This document shows, piece by piece, positions 1 to 7,508 of a stretch of 64,000 nucleotides of DNA. The notes under the pieces are model-generated. The model was not told the DNA's origin. It saw only the letters and a list, made by a program, of their open reading frames with translations, and ran no database searches. Each line of letters opens with the position of its first letter. Within the stretch, counting starts at the first letter, position 1. This stretch comes from Marinobacterium sp. xm-d-530 (GTDB taxonomy: Bacteria; Pseudomonadota; Gammaproteobacteria; Pseudomonadales; Balneatricaceae): positions 496,001 through 560,000 of the forward strand of contig NZ_WBYM01000001.1 in NCBI RefSeq assembly GCF_013283365.1, read 5' to 3'. Both the position numbers and the translations under genes were made by a program.

Positions 1-383
1 CAAGGATGGCTAAGTCAGCGGATGGAATTAGTCCGTTTGAAATACATACGTAATGTCATCTATTGTGTTAGTACGACCACTAAGCAGTAAGATATTCAGC
101 GAGTTACAATGAATAAAAACAAAATGTCGCTTTAGTTCAAAAGATGGTTAGATAAAGTCTACACTCATTACATCACTCATGAAGAAAATTAGCAATAAAA
201 ATTTTTATTGCTAATTTTTTTGCGGGACGGCGGGGCTATATCCTACATTGACTCCAGATTTCCTATCCTTGCGCAGCTGAATAGTAGATTCGTCTTCTGT
301 ATTTTAAGCCACACTCTTCAACATTTAGATTAGTGTGTTGCGCTGTTCATTTGAATCTAAAGCTATTAGCCGTCATCCAGAGG
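1..383. other. No recognisable gene; interior edge of a putative integrated element
   Basis: This stretch holds no convincing gene. A plus-strand frame is open from the first base to a stop at 88-90 and could be the tail of a protein that starts outside the window, but its 29 residues show no motif I recognise. The only clear structure is the AT-rich palindrome at 185-218, annotated separately. Confidence 0.4.
185..221. terminator. Perfect 34-bp AT-rich palindrome followed by T-run, probable bidirectional terminator
   Basis: Bases 185-201 are the exact reverse complement of 202-218, and the right arm runs on in T residues to 221. It lies downstream of the minus-strand SRAP gene and downstream of any plus-strand gene entering from the left, so it could end transcripts from both sides. 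The stem is mostly A/T with one GC pair doublet, so it may be a weak hairpin. Confidence 0.5.
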
Positions 384-1070
384 TTAGCTTGAAACTATAA
401 TCTCTTGGCTATCGTTAAGGTACCTAGGGGCATCTTTAAGCCGACTATTATTAATTGATGGGTCAATCGCTCTAACAAGCATACTTTGCGGTAGAGGAGC
501 TTTCAGGAGCTCTCGCAGATCCTTTAAATCAGCCCTCTCTTCTAACCATGTATTTGCCTGTTTTGAATCCAGAAACAAAGGCTGACGAGAGTGAAATGCT
601 TTAAAGTCCTTACAAGCGTTTGTAGTTACCATCGCACATGTATCTAGAACAATCTCACCATCAGTCCATTGAGACCAAACACCTGCAGCTGCCATACAAC
701 CTTGCTCATACCTAACCAGGTAAGGCTGCCTTAAAGCACCTTCTTTACGCCATTCAATAAAGGATGTCATGGGTATGATTATGCGGTGGTGTCTAAAGCT
801 ACCCTGGAATGCTTTGCTCTTATCTAGCGTCTCAGCACGGGCATTGAACATAGAGTACTGAGTAGTGATCTCCTTTGCCCAAACAGGCGTTAACCACCAC
901 CTCATAGGCCTTAGGGCTCTAATACCTTCCTCTTCAGATACGACAGGTATTTGTTCAGTTGGAGCCAAGTTAAAGAAGCTAGGGATATTTGCGCGACCAA
1001 ATGAAACACCCAAGTCATCCATCAGGGCTTGTGTATCGTCGTTATCCTCGAGATTGTATCTACCGCACAT
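384..1070 (-). CDS. SRAP-domain protein (HMCES/YedK family), abasic-site DNA-protein crosslinker
   Basis: SRAP proteins bind abasic sites in single-stranded DNA and form a thiazolidine crosslink through the cysteine that follows the initiator methionine. The 228-residue product has the family hallmarks: Cys2 in MCGRY, the Asn of FNLAPT (about residue 34), NARAET (about residue 77), the SFIEWR box with its glutamate, and HSRQPLFL matching the family H-x-R-x-P motif. The start is fixed because Cys2 must become the N-terminus. No partner gene lies close by. It sits at the edge of a putative element integrated at ssrA, so it may be element cargo. SRAP genes are common in phages and islands, often near SOS-type functions, but no LexA box was seen here. 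Confidence 0.88.
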   Translation of the reverse strand: MCGRYNLEDNDDTQALMDDLGVSFGRANIPSFFNLAPTEQIPVVSEEEGIRALRPMRWWLTPVWAKEITTQYSMFNARAETLDKSKAFQGSFRHHRIIIPMTSFIEWRKEGALRQPYLVRYEQGCMAAAGVWSQWTDGEIVLDTCAMVTTNACKDFKAFHSRQPLFLDSKQANTWLEERADLKDLRELLKAPLPQSMLVRAIDPSINNSRLKDAPRYLNDSQEIIVSS

Positions 1071-1140
1071 TCAATCACTCCTTCTAGTTATTTGAATATA
1101 CCGGATAGGAGTCGTTGCGCAATTAATTAGAGATTTAGGG

Positions 1141-1206
1141 TGCGCAAGAAGTACGCAGGATGTGTGCAACAAGTGCGCAGCATCTATGCAAGAAGTGTGC
1201 ACAATT
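1141..1206. repeat. Three tandem degenerate 22-bp repeats (iterons)
   Basis: Three consecutive 22-base units start at 1141, 1163 and 1185. They share a T-x-TGCAA-x-AAGT-x-x-GCA core; unit 1 begins TGCGCAAGAAGT, unit 2 TGTGCAACAAGT, unit 3 TATGCAAGAAGT. Related TGCGCA/TGCGCAC words occur on both sides (about 1116 and 1224). Two helical turns of spacing suggests repeated binding of one protein on the same DNA face, for example integrase, excisionase or a regulator of the element. The function is inference. Confidence 0.55.
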
Positions 1207-1367
1207 GCAGGGGTGTGAAAAATTGCGCACTTCGCATCAAAACACATTTTAGAGTTGCCTATGTTTTGCGCTCCTAGTTTTGTGTAAGATTTATTCGAAG
1301 AATTATGCTTTTTAGCTTATTTTTTGATCCGCAATCGAATACACAGCAAACAAAAAGCACTCAAAAT
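1207..1367. other. AT-rich non-coding stretch inside the element end
   Basis: No open frame of credible length or RNA structure was recognised here. The composition is visibly more AT-rich than the chromosomal genes to the right, in keeping with a mobile-element end. Confidence 0.4.
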
Positions 1368-1388
1368 ACGGGGGCTTTTACGGGGGCT
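1368..1388. repeat. Two 9-bp direct repeats ACGGGGGCT, possible integrase arm sites
   Basis: ACGGGGGCT occurs at 1368-1376 and again at 1380-1388, exactly 12 bases apart, about 55 bases before the putative tmRNA remnant. Closely spaced direct repeats beside an attachment core are typical of tyrosine-integrase arm sites. No integrase gene is inside the window, so this is inference. Confidence 0.4.
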
Positions 1389-1443
1389 CCCGAATTAAGA
1401 TAAAGATATATTATCTATAAATATCAAGTATTTAATACCATAT

Positions 1444-1466
1444 TTCGATTGACGCCACCTCCACCA
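1444..1466 (+). other. Remnant of a tmRNA (ssrA) 3' end, putative attR site
   Basis: The 23 bases read as the 3' end of a tRNA-like molecule: T-loop TTCGATT, 5-base T-stem strand GACGC, 7-base acceptor strand CACCTCC, discriminator A and CCA at 1464-1466. The matching 5' strand GCGTC is absent upstream, so the gene is cut off here. The ending CTCCACCA is characteristic of proteobacterial tmRNA, and its acceptor would pair with a GGGGGTG-type 5' end. Elements that integrate at ssrA leave the intact gene on the integrase side and a short 3' copy on the other, which fits an element lying to the left. A tRNA 3' end is the alternative. Confidence 0.6.
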
Positions 1467-1467
1467 T

Positions 1468-1516
1468 ATACAAATAAAAAGGCCACCCCGAAAGGGAGTG
1501 GCCTTTTTATTTGTAT
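1468..1516 (+). terminator. Strong hairpin terminator after the ssrA 3' remnant
   Basis: Bases 1468-1486 and 1498-1516 are perfect 19-base inverted arms; inside them CCC/GGG pair around a GAAA tetraloop with one bulged A at 1497. The GC part (GGCCAC/GTGGCC) is flanked by A-run and T-run, so it can work in both directions. It is probably the original ssrA terminator, kept on the chromosomal side of the att site. Confidence 0.8.
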
Positions 1517-1530
1517 TCGGCGCGGCTTGA

Positions 1531-1603
1531 GAACCCGCGGAGCGGGTTCGACAAAACTACAAGGATGTAGTTTTGGACAACACAAAGTGTTGCCCCAAAG
1601 GGG
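1531..1603 (+). repeat. Chain of four small hairpins downstream of the ssrA terminator
   Basis: Four consecutive inverted repeats follow each other with almost no gap: GAACCCG/CGGGTTC (1531-1549), CAAAACTAC/GTAGTTTTG (1552-1575), CAACAC/GTGTTG (1578-1592) and CCCC/GGGG (1593-1603). From memory, similar hairpin strings ending in a GAATCAATCCCGCC-like phrase (here near 1622) occur downstream of tRNA and tmRNA genes in marine gammaproteobacteria; their role is unknown to me. The stretch from here to 1736 is otherwise non-coding and C/A-rich. Confidence 0.55.
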
Positions 1604-1736
1604 TGAAGGCCAGGATGGTCTGAATCAATCCCGCCACAATTCGATCTTTTTAAAAGACCACCCAGAATCACTCCCGCCCCACACCCAAAATCCTCAACTA
1701 CACTTAATCCATACTCACCCACCTAAAGGGAAACAG

Positions 1737-2075
1737 ATGGATAAGATAATCACCCCGTTAATCACCCTCATCTTCGTTGCATCAGGCAGTGCTAAGCTGC
1801 TGGGTCTGGAGTTTGAATTAGAAGCTTTTGATCGCTGGGGTTACCCGCTCTGGTTTATGTATTTCACCGGTGTCGTCGAAGTGATCGGAGGCTTAGTTAT
1901 TTGGGTTAAGCGGCTTCGATTCATCACATCAGTAGGGCTCAACTGCGTGATGATAGGTGCCATGGCCACTCATCTGTTGAATGCTGAATGGCCGATGCTA
2001 GGCGTTGCAACGGCTATTCTAATCCTAACCTTTATCAACACTAGACGTTTTAAGAAGGATATCAACCCAGCCTAA
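1737..2075 (+). CDS. Small DoxX-like integral membrane protein
   Basis: The 112-residue protein starts at the ATG after AAAGGGA; an in-frame extension further upstream would run through the ssrA remnant and hairpins and is not credible. It has about four hydrophobic segments (near residues 5-20, 35-53, 60-78 and 82-100), with the early SGSAKLLG pattern and the central VVEVIGGLVIW segment typical of DoxX/DoxD-related proteins. Members are found with thiosulfate:quinone oxidoreductases and in redox-stress roles, but most are uncharacterised. The gene precedes a DUF1330 gene by 71 bases and may be co-transcribed with it. Confidence 0.6.
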   Translation: MDKIITPLITLIFVASGSAKLLGLEFELEAFDRWGYPLWFMYFTGVVEVIGGLVIWVKRLRFITSVGLNCVMIGAMATHLLNAEWPMLGVATAILILTFINTRRFKKDINPA

Positions 2076-2146
2076 ATACAGCATCTTGAGCAGTGACTGT
2101 TCTGAGGTTAGTCTAGTTATCATTAAATTCAAAAGGGTAAAACACC

Positions 2147-2455
2147 ATGGCTAAAGGTTACTGGATGGCTCATGTCGATATCTCAGACCCGGAGGGTTAC
2201 AAACTCTATCAGGCCGCTAATACTGAGCCATTTAAACAGTATGGGGCTAAATTTTTAGTCCGTGCAGGCGATAACCAACAGGTTGAGGGGAGCGTACGAT
2301 CACGCCATGTGATCATTGAGTTCCCGAGTTACCAACAGGCGTTGAATTGCTACCACTCCTCTGGCTACCAAAATGCTAAAGCGCTACGTGAACATGCAGG
2401 CATTGCTGATCTAGTGGTTGTCGAGGGCTACGAAGGCCCTCAACCTGGGGAGTAG
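2147..2455 (+). CDS. DUF1330 family protein
   Basis: This 102-residue soluble protein fits the DUF1330 family, a dimeric ferredoxin-like (alpha+beta) fold. Visible family features are the opening KGYWMAHVDI strand, the Y-x-x-Y-x-x-A-N helix start, GAKFLVRAG in the middle, and the IEFPSYQQAL segment. The biochemical function of the family is not established. It has an ATG start shortly after AAAAGGG. It ends four bases before the convergent stop of gnd. Confidence 0.75.
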   Translation: MAKGYWMAHVDISDPEGYKLYQAANTEPFKQYGAKFLVRAGDNQQVEGSVRSRHVIIEFPSYQQALNCYHSSGYQNAKALREHAGIADLVVVEGYEGPQPGE

Positions 2456-2459
2456 GTAT

Positions 2460-3971
2460 TTACACCTTCTCCATCGGCCTACCCGGCTCACTCCAACGCA
2501 CGTGGTATTTTCCATCATCACGATCTGTTCGCTCGAATGTATGCGCACCAAAATAGTCTCGCTGACCTTGCAGTAGGTTGGCAGGCAGCACCTCGGTTCG
2601 GAATGAGTCGTAGTAACCTAGGGCGGAACTAATCGCCCCAGCAGGGATACCCGCTAGAGCTGATTGCGCCACAATCGCGCGCCAATTATGTTGATGTTTA
2701 GCCAACTTTTCAGAGAAAAACGGATCCATTAGCAGGCTTGGCAGATCCTGATTACGCTGAAACGCTGCTGAGATCGGCTGAAGAAACGCTGCACGAATAA
2801 TACACCCGGCACGCCAAATTCTTGAGATGGCGGATAAATCGAGCGCCCAACCCTGTTCTTTTGCTGCCATCTGCATCAGATGATAACCCTGCGCGTAGGC
2901 ACAAATTTTTGCACAGTAGAGTGCATCATGCAGCTGTTCAATTAACTGCTCTTTGGGAGTATCTAAAGTAACATCTGTTGGGCCAGACAGAACTTTAGAC
3001 GCTTCAACGCGAATCAATTTAAGGGTGGATAGTGAGCGAGCAAAGACTGCATTGGTCAGCGTTGGCGCAGGTGTACCTAGCTGAAGGGCACTAACCGCGG
3101 TCCATAAACCGGTACCCTTTTGACCCGCTTTATCAAGAATGACATCGACCAACGGCAGGCCGGTAAACTGATCCTCTTGATCCAGAACTTCAGCACTGAT
3201 TTCGATCAAGTAGGAGTGCAGTGGGCCACGACTCCATTCTCGGAATACACAAGCGATCTCGGAGGGAGCCATCTGCATGGCGTACCGCATGAAGTGGTAG
3301 ACCTCACAGATCAACTGCATGTCGGCATACTCGATGCCGTTATGAACCATTTTTACGTAGTGGCCTGCACCAGAATCGCCAATGTACGTCGCACAAGGCT
3401 CACCCTCAGTGACTGGATTACCGGGCTCACGACGCTCAATGGGGAGTCCTGTGGTTGCATCCACTTTCGCTGCGATCGCCTCCATAATAGGGCGTAAACG
3501 TGACCAAGCTTTTTGATCGCCAGATGGCATCAAAGAAGGGCCGAAGCGTGCACCGACCTCACCACCCGATACCGCAGTAGAGAAGAAGGTAAAGTGCTCT
3601 TTATAGTTCACTTCACGATCACGAGTGTCGGTCCAGAGTGAGTTTCCGGTATCCACAACGATATCATCGCCTTCAACGCCTGCCTCAATCAGCTGACGGC
3701 AGACTGCATCGACAGGATCACCTGCTGGCACAGAGACAAAAATGGTTCTTGGTGAAGGCAAAGCCGCTAACAGTTCACCGAGCGATGAACAGGCTTGAAT
3801 CGGTTGAGGACGATCCGGAACTTCATCAGCCGCTTGAGCGATCGCGTCATCTACTTTATTGGCATCCAGGTCAAAGGCTGCGATTTGGTAACCATTATCA
3901 ACGAGGTTGAGCACCAAGTTTTTACCCATAACGCCAAGCCCAATAAAACCGATCATCTCTCTATCTGCCAC
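2460..3971 (-). CDS. gnd: 6-phosphogluconate dehydrogenase, decarboxylating
   Basis: The enzyme oxidises 6-phosphogluconate to ribulose 5-phosphate and CO2 with NAD(P)+, the last oxidative step of the pentose phosphate pathway. The 503-residue product has the N-terminal Rossmann motif GLGVMGKNL (about residues 12-20), the substrate/cofactor region VVDTGNSLW, the catalytic lysine in GHYVKMVHNGIEY and a conserved C-terminal all-helical domain with GQKGTGLWT. It is somewhat longer than the usual 470-485 residues. The listed start is GTG; an ATG six codons in (MIGFIGLG) is equally plausible. It appears to be a single gene, convergent with the DUF1330 gene and divergent from trhO. Confidence 0.93.
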   Translation of the reverse strand: MADREMIGFIGLGVMGKNLVLNLVDNGYQIAAFDLDANKVDDAIAQAADEVPDRPQPIQACSSLGELLAALPSPRTIFVSVPAGDPVDAVCRQLIEAGVEGDDIVVDTGNSLWTDTRDREVNYKEHFTFFSTAVSGGEVGARFGPSLMPSGDQKAWSRLRPIMEAIAAKVDATTGLPIERREPGNPVTEGEPCATYIGDSGAGHYVKMVHNGIEYADMQLICEVYHFMRYAMQMAPSEIACVFREWSRGPLHSYLIEISAEVLDQEDQFTGLPLVDVILDKAGQKGTGLWTAVSALQLGTPAPTLTNAVFARSLSTLKLIRVEASKVLSGPTDVTLDTPKEQLIEQLHDALYCAKICAYAQGYHLMQMAAKEQGWALDLSAISRIWRAGCIIRAAFLQPISAAFQRNQDLPSLLMDPFFSEKLAKHQHNWRAIVAQSALAGIPAGAISSALGYYDSFRTEVLPANLLQGQRDYFGAHTFERTDRDDGKYHVRWSEPGRPMEKV

Positions 3972-4113
3972 TACCTAAGCCCCAAAAAAGTTGTTTATCT
4001 GACCCTCGTTATTCTAACGTTTTTCAAGCTTGAAAACTCTACTCTATAAACCTCAATGCCTTATCTGGTAAAATTGCGCGGTTTTTAACCATCCAGATTA
4101 CGCCGGGGAGATT

Positions 4114-5097
4114 ATGGCCAATATCGTTGTATCCGCACTCTACCAATTTGTTCGCTTCGAGGAGTGTGAAGCACTGCGTCAGCCTCTGTTAGAGTTCCTG
4201 AACGAGCAAGATATTCGCGGCACATTAATCCTAGCTAAAGAGGGTATCAACGGCACAGTCTCTGGTAGCCGTGAAGCGATCGATGCGCTCTACGCATGGT
4301 TTAAAGAGCACCCACCGCTGGATCAGGTGAGCTCCAAAGAGTCGTTCTTTGATGAGCAACCGTTCTACCGCACCAAGGTAAAACTGAAACGTGAAATCGT
4401 TACCATGGGTGTTGAAGGCATCGATCCACTGAAAACCGTCGGCACCTATGTCAAACCTAACGAGTGGAATGAGCTGATTTCCGATCCAGAAGTACTGTTG
4501 GTCGACACACGTAATGACTACGAAGTGGATATCGGTACGTTTAAAGGCGCGATCAACCCTCATACCGACACCTTCCGTGACTTCCCTAACTACGTTAAAG
4601 AGCAGCTAGATCCAAGTAAACACAAAAAAGTCGCCATGTTCTGTACGGGCGGTATCCGTTGTGAAAAGTCGACCGCGTTTCTCCGTGAACAGGGCTTTGA
4701 TGAGGTCTACCACCTTGAAGGCGGCATTCTTAAATACCTTGAAGAAGTACCTGCCGATAACTCGATGTGGGATGGTGAATGTTTCGTCTTTGACAACCGT
4801 GTATCTGTTGGACACGGTTTAGAACCCGGTGACTACCAGCTCTGTCACGCCTGTCGTATGCCGCTATCCGCTGAAGATCGTCAGAATGAGCACTTCCAAG
4901 AGGGGTTAAGTTGTCACCACTGCTACGACAAAGTAACCGATAAGCAGCGTAAACGTTTTCAAGAGCGCCAGCACCAGCTCGAATTGGCAAAAGCGCGTGG
5001 CGAACATCACTTGGGTAAAGACGCAGTGCACGATTTCGAGCAGCGTCGCCAAAAGAAAAAAGCAATACGCGAAGCTCAGCGCAAGGCCAACCAATAA
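4114..5097 (+). CDS. trhO: tRNA uridine(34) hydroxylase TrhO (YceA), rhodanese domain
   Basis: TrhO uses molecular oxygen to hydroxylate uridine 34 in several tRNAs, giving 5-hydroxyuridine, the precursor of cmo5U/mcmo5U. The 327-residue protein has the family's N-terminal acylphosphatase-like domain (with [10 protein letters not shown] near residues 42-51), a rhodanese domain with active-site cysteine in [12 protein letters not shown] (about residue 177) and a C-terminal Cys-rich segment (CHACR, CHHCYD). The basic C-terminal tail is typical. ATG follows GGGGAG with good spacing. It is flanked by a convergent hairpin at 5107-5142. Confidence 0.92.
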   Translation: MANIVVSALYQFVRFEECEALRQPLLEFLNEQDIRGTLILAKEGINGTVSGSREAIDALYAWFKEHPPLDQVSSKESFFDEQPFYRTKVKLKREIVTMGVEGIDPLKTVGTYVKPNEWNELISDPEVLLVDTRNDYEVDIGTFKGAINPHTDTFRDFPNYVKEQLDPSKHKKVAMFCTGGIRCEKSTAFLREQGFDEVYHLEGGILKYLEEVPADNSMWDGECFVFDNRVSVGHGLEPGDYQLCHACRMPLSAEDRQNEHFQEGLSCHHCYDKVTDKQRKRFQERQHQLELAKARGEHHLGKDAVHDFEQRRQKKKAIREAQRKANQ

Positions 5098-5106
5098 TGG
5101 CCGAGG

Positions 5107-5142
5107 TCAATGCAGAATAACCACCATCTTATCCTGCATTGA
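5107..5142. terminator. Hairpin between convergent trhO and acyl-CoA hydrolase genes
   Basis: TCAATGCAG at 5107-5115 pairs with CTGCATTGA at 5134-5142, and the inner AATAA/TTAT extends the stem after one mismatch, leaving the loop CCACCATC. There is no T-run, so it may act as a Rho-independent terminator only weakly, or as a 3' stability hairpin for both convergent genes. Confidence 0.5.
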
Positions 5143-5162
5143 TACCCTATTGTCTGAAAGCC

Positions 5163-6260
5163 TTAAAGATCAGCCAGCGGATTCACCGGCCATGGCGATT
5201 CAAAGAACGCTTCAACAACGGCTGACTCCACAGTATCAACCGACTTAAACATCCAATTTGGACTGCGATCCTTATCCACCAACAGCGCTCGAACACCCTC
5301 TGGAAACTCGGGGTGTTGGCAGCACTGCACGGCCAACACTAGCTCAGACATAAACACCTCTTTTAGGGAGAGATGACGAGTGCGTTTCAACTGCTCAGCA
5401 ATTAAATGAACCGACAGAGGCGACCCGTGAGTGATCGCCTTTTGTGATCGTTGAATCCATGGATCATCACTCTGAATGTTGGCCATTGCCTGCATCAACT
5501 GAGTTAAGTCATCCTGATCCGTCACCGATTGAATGAAATCATAGTGATCTTGAATCGGTGACTCTTGTCGAAACGCCGCTTGCGACTGCTGCTCTAACTG
5601 GCGAAGCGTCTGGTTGACTGTCTGAACACTATCACAGTGCCACTCGGCTGCTTGCAGGTCAGTCACCATCTCAGTGTATCGCGCCGATTCAATAAAGCGA
5701 TCCGCTAACCCTAAGAACAACGCATCCGCCGCGAAGATAGGGTTACCCGTTAAACCCAAGAAAAGTCCTGTGCGACCCGGCATCCTGTTCAAAAAGAATG
5801 AACCACCCACATCTGGGAAGAGCCCAATCGTCACCTCTGGCATCGCCATGTGTGACGTCTCTGTCACGATGCGGTGGCTGCAGCCATTCATCAGCCCCAT
5901 ACCACCGCCCATCACTATTCCACTGCCCCAACAGATGATCGGTTTGGGAAAGGTGTGAATGGTGTAGTCCAGACGATACTCATGTGTGAAGTATTCGGTC
6001 GGGAAGTTGGGGTTATCGCCTGAGGTGATCGAGCGGTAGAGGCTAACCACATCCCCGCCGGCACAAAATGCCTTTTCGCCGACGCTAGTTAACAGCACCG
6101 CTTTGATGCTGTCATCCTTTGCCGCCTGATTTAGACGAGGCTCGATCAGCTGAATCATCTCCAACGTCAAAGCATTGAGTGATTTCTCAGCATTAAGGGA
6201 GATCTCTAACAGCTTATAACCATCTTGGGTGGGGTATTCGTGAAACTGAACAACGCTCAT
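5163..6260 (-). CDS. Enoyl-CoA hydratase/isomerase family protein, probable 3-hydroxyisobutyryl-CoA hydrolase
   Basis: This crotonase-fold enzyme most resembles 3-hydroxyisobutyryl-CoA hydrolases of valine breakdown. Visible features are the CoA-binding EKAFCAGGDVVSLY stretch (the A-G-G-D oxyanion loop), the second oxyanion segment SGIVMGGGMGLM, the catalytic-loop PEVTIGLFPDVGGS and a long C-terminal region usual in HIBYL-CoA hydrolases (about 350-380 residues, here 365). ATG at 6260 is preferred over the ATG at 6266 because AAGAG lies 8 bases before it. No other branched-chain amino acid genes are nearby, so the substrate stays uncertain; a plain enoyl-CoA hydratase is the alternative. Confidence 0.85.
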   Translation of the reverse strand: MSVVQFHEYPTQDGYKLLEISLNAEKSLNALTLEMIQLIEPRLNQAAKDDSIKAVLLTSVGEKAFCAGGDVVSLYRSITSGDNPNFPTEYFTHEYRLDYTIHTFPKPIICWGSGIVMGGGMGLMNGCSHRIVTETSHMAMPEVTIGLFPDVGGSFFLNRMPGRTGLFLGLTGNPIFAADALFLGLADRFIESARYTEMVTDLQAAEWHCDSVQTVNQTLRQLEQQSQAAFRQESPIQDHYDFIQSVTDQDDLTQLMQAMANIQSDDPWIQRSQKAITHGSPLSVHLIAEQLKRTRHLSLKEVFMSELVLAVQCCQHPEFPEGVRALLVDKDRSPNWMFKSVDTVESAVVEAFFESPWPVNPLADL

Positions 6261-6349
6261 TGTCATGACTCTTATGATTTAACGACAAGGGACAGCCTAC
6301 TTAAGAGCGGGACGATGTCAAAATCTATTTGCCAAACCTTATTGCAAAT

Positions 6350-6368
6350 GCAAATGATTCTCATGTAG
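6350..6368. promoter_or_regulatory. Fur-box-like site 1 upstream of fbpA
   Basis: The core AATGATTCTCATG matches 10 of 13 central positions of the classical Fur box (AATGATAATCATT). It lies about 115 bases before fbpA, in the region between that gene and the divergent acyl-CoA hydrolase gene. The presence of fur in the same gene cluster supports the reading. Confidence 0.65.
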
Positions 6369-6396
6369 AATCGCATCATTACTTCAATAAATGAGT

Positions 6397-6415
6397 AGTA
6401 ATGATTCTCAAATGT
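6397..6415. promoter_or_regulatory. Fur-box-like site 2 upstream of fbpA
   Basis: AATGATTCTCAAA repeats the left part of site 1, 47 bases downstream of it and about 70 bases before fbpA. Two sites about 4.5 helical turns apart would let Fur cover the fbpA promoter. The right half is more degenerate than in site 1. Confidence 0.55.
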
Positions 6416-6482
6416 TCTAAGGCTCTTATTTAAAGGATGAGTAAGGCCGGTTTATAATTCGTACCTTCAAGGAGAAACAAAC

Positions 6483-7490
6483 ATGTGGATTCGTCGTATT
6501 AGCGCTGTAGCAGCACTCTGCTTTACTACCACTGCTGTCGCTGACATTAACCTCTATTCATCACGTAAAGAGGCCCTGATTCAACCATTACTGAATCAGT
6601 TTACCGAGAAGACAGGTATCGAAGTACGCCTGCTCACCGGTAAAGATGATGCACTGTTAAGCCGTTTGAAGATGGAAGGTGGCGCCTCCCCTGCGGATCT
6701 TCTTATCACTGCAGACGTTGCACGTCTTCACCGCGCGAAAGAGATGGGTCTAACTCAGCCGGTTGAATCCACTGCATTGAACGAGGCGATTCCTGCCAAC
6801 CTGCGCGACAGTGACAACCACTGGTTTGGTATGACCAGTCGTGCTCGCCCAATCATCTATGCCAAAGATCGAGTTAATCCAGAACAACTCAGTACCTACG
6901 AAGCACTAACCGATGAGCAGTGGAAAGGTCGTATCTGTATTCGCTCCTCAAGCAATGTCTACAACCAGTCACTGATTGCCTCTGCGATTGCTGCTAACGG
7001 TGTCGAAGCAACAGAAGCTTGGGTTGAAGGTCTAGTGGCTAATTTTGCTCGCCCACCGGCTGGCGGTGATACTGACCAACTAAAAGCGGCAGCCGCGGGT
7101 GTCTGTGACATCGCTATTGCCAACACCTACTACTTAGCGCGTTTGGTTCGCTCTGATAAAGCGAGTGACAAAGCGGTTGCTGATCAGCTAGCGGTGTTCT
7201 GGCCCAATCAGAACGATCGCGGTACCCATTTCAACATCAGTGGTGCTGCATTGACGGCGTCATCTAAGAATCGTGACGAAACAGTTGCCCTACTTGAGTA
7301 CATGGTGAGCCAGGAAGCACAAGAGTGGTACGCTGAAGTCAACAATGAGTACCCTGTCGTAGCCGGCGTTGAGCCATCCAATGTACTAAAAGCCTTTGGC
7401 ACAGCTAAGAGCGATGACGTTGCACTGTCTAAGCTTGGCGAACTGAACCAAGAAGCGCTTCGCCTTATGGATCGTGCTGGCTGGAAGTAA
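6483..7490 (+). CDS. fbpA: Ferric iron ABC transporter, periplasmic binding protein
   Basis: FbpA/FutA-type protein that binds ferric iron in the periplasm and hands it to the FbpB permease. The 335 residues start with a Sec signal peptide (MWIRRISAVAAL..., cleavage likely after VA at about residue 20), followed by DINLYSSRKE, the usual mature start. The DLLITADVARLHRAKEMGL segment and the iron-ligand tyrosine pair in ANTYYLARL (about residues 218-220) are family features. ATG follows AAGGAG. Two Fur-like boxes lie upstream, so iron repression is likely. It is the first gene of fbpA-fbpB-fbpC-fur-hmuUV. Confidence 0.92.
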   Translation: MWIRRISAVAALCFTTTAVADINLYSSRKEALIQPLLNQFTEKTGIEVRLLTGKDDALLSRLKMEGGASPADLLITADVARLHRAKEMGLTQPVESTALNEAIPANLRDSDNHWFGMTSRARPIIYAKDRVNPEQLSTYEALTDEQWKGRICIRSSSNVYNQSLIASAIAANGVEATEAWVEGLVANFARPPAGGDTDQLKAAAAGVCDIAIANTYYLARLVRSDKASDKAVADQLAVFWPNQNDRGTHFNISGAALTASSKNRDETVALLEYMVSQEAQEWYAEVNNEYPVVAGVEPSNVLKAFGTAKSDDVALSKLGELNQEALRLMDRAGWK

Positions 7491-7508
7491 AACAGATGAG
7501 AGTTAACT

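Noticed and set aside
1-90. Possible integrase C-terminus entering from the left
   Set aside because: Only 29 residues are visible and none of the tyrosine-integrase motifs can be seen, so no call is made.
1444-1466. Reading the remnant as a tRNA rather than a tmRNA end
   Set aside because: No common tRNA that I recall has the acceptor strand CACCTCC with discriminator A; tmRNA 3' ends do end in CTCCACCA. The tRNA option is kept only as a minor alternative.
1449-1736. In-frame N-terminal extension of the DoxX-like protein to about 208 residues
   Set aside because: It would be translated from the ssrA remnant through the terminator and the hairpin string. The ATG at 1737 has a proper ribosome binding site and gives the normal family length.
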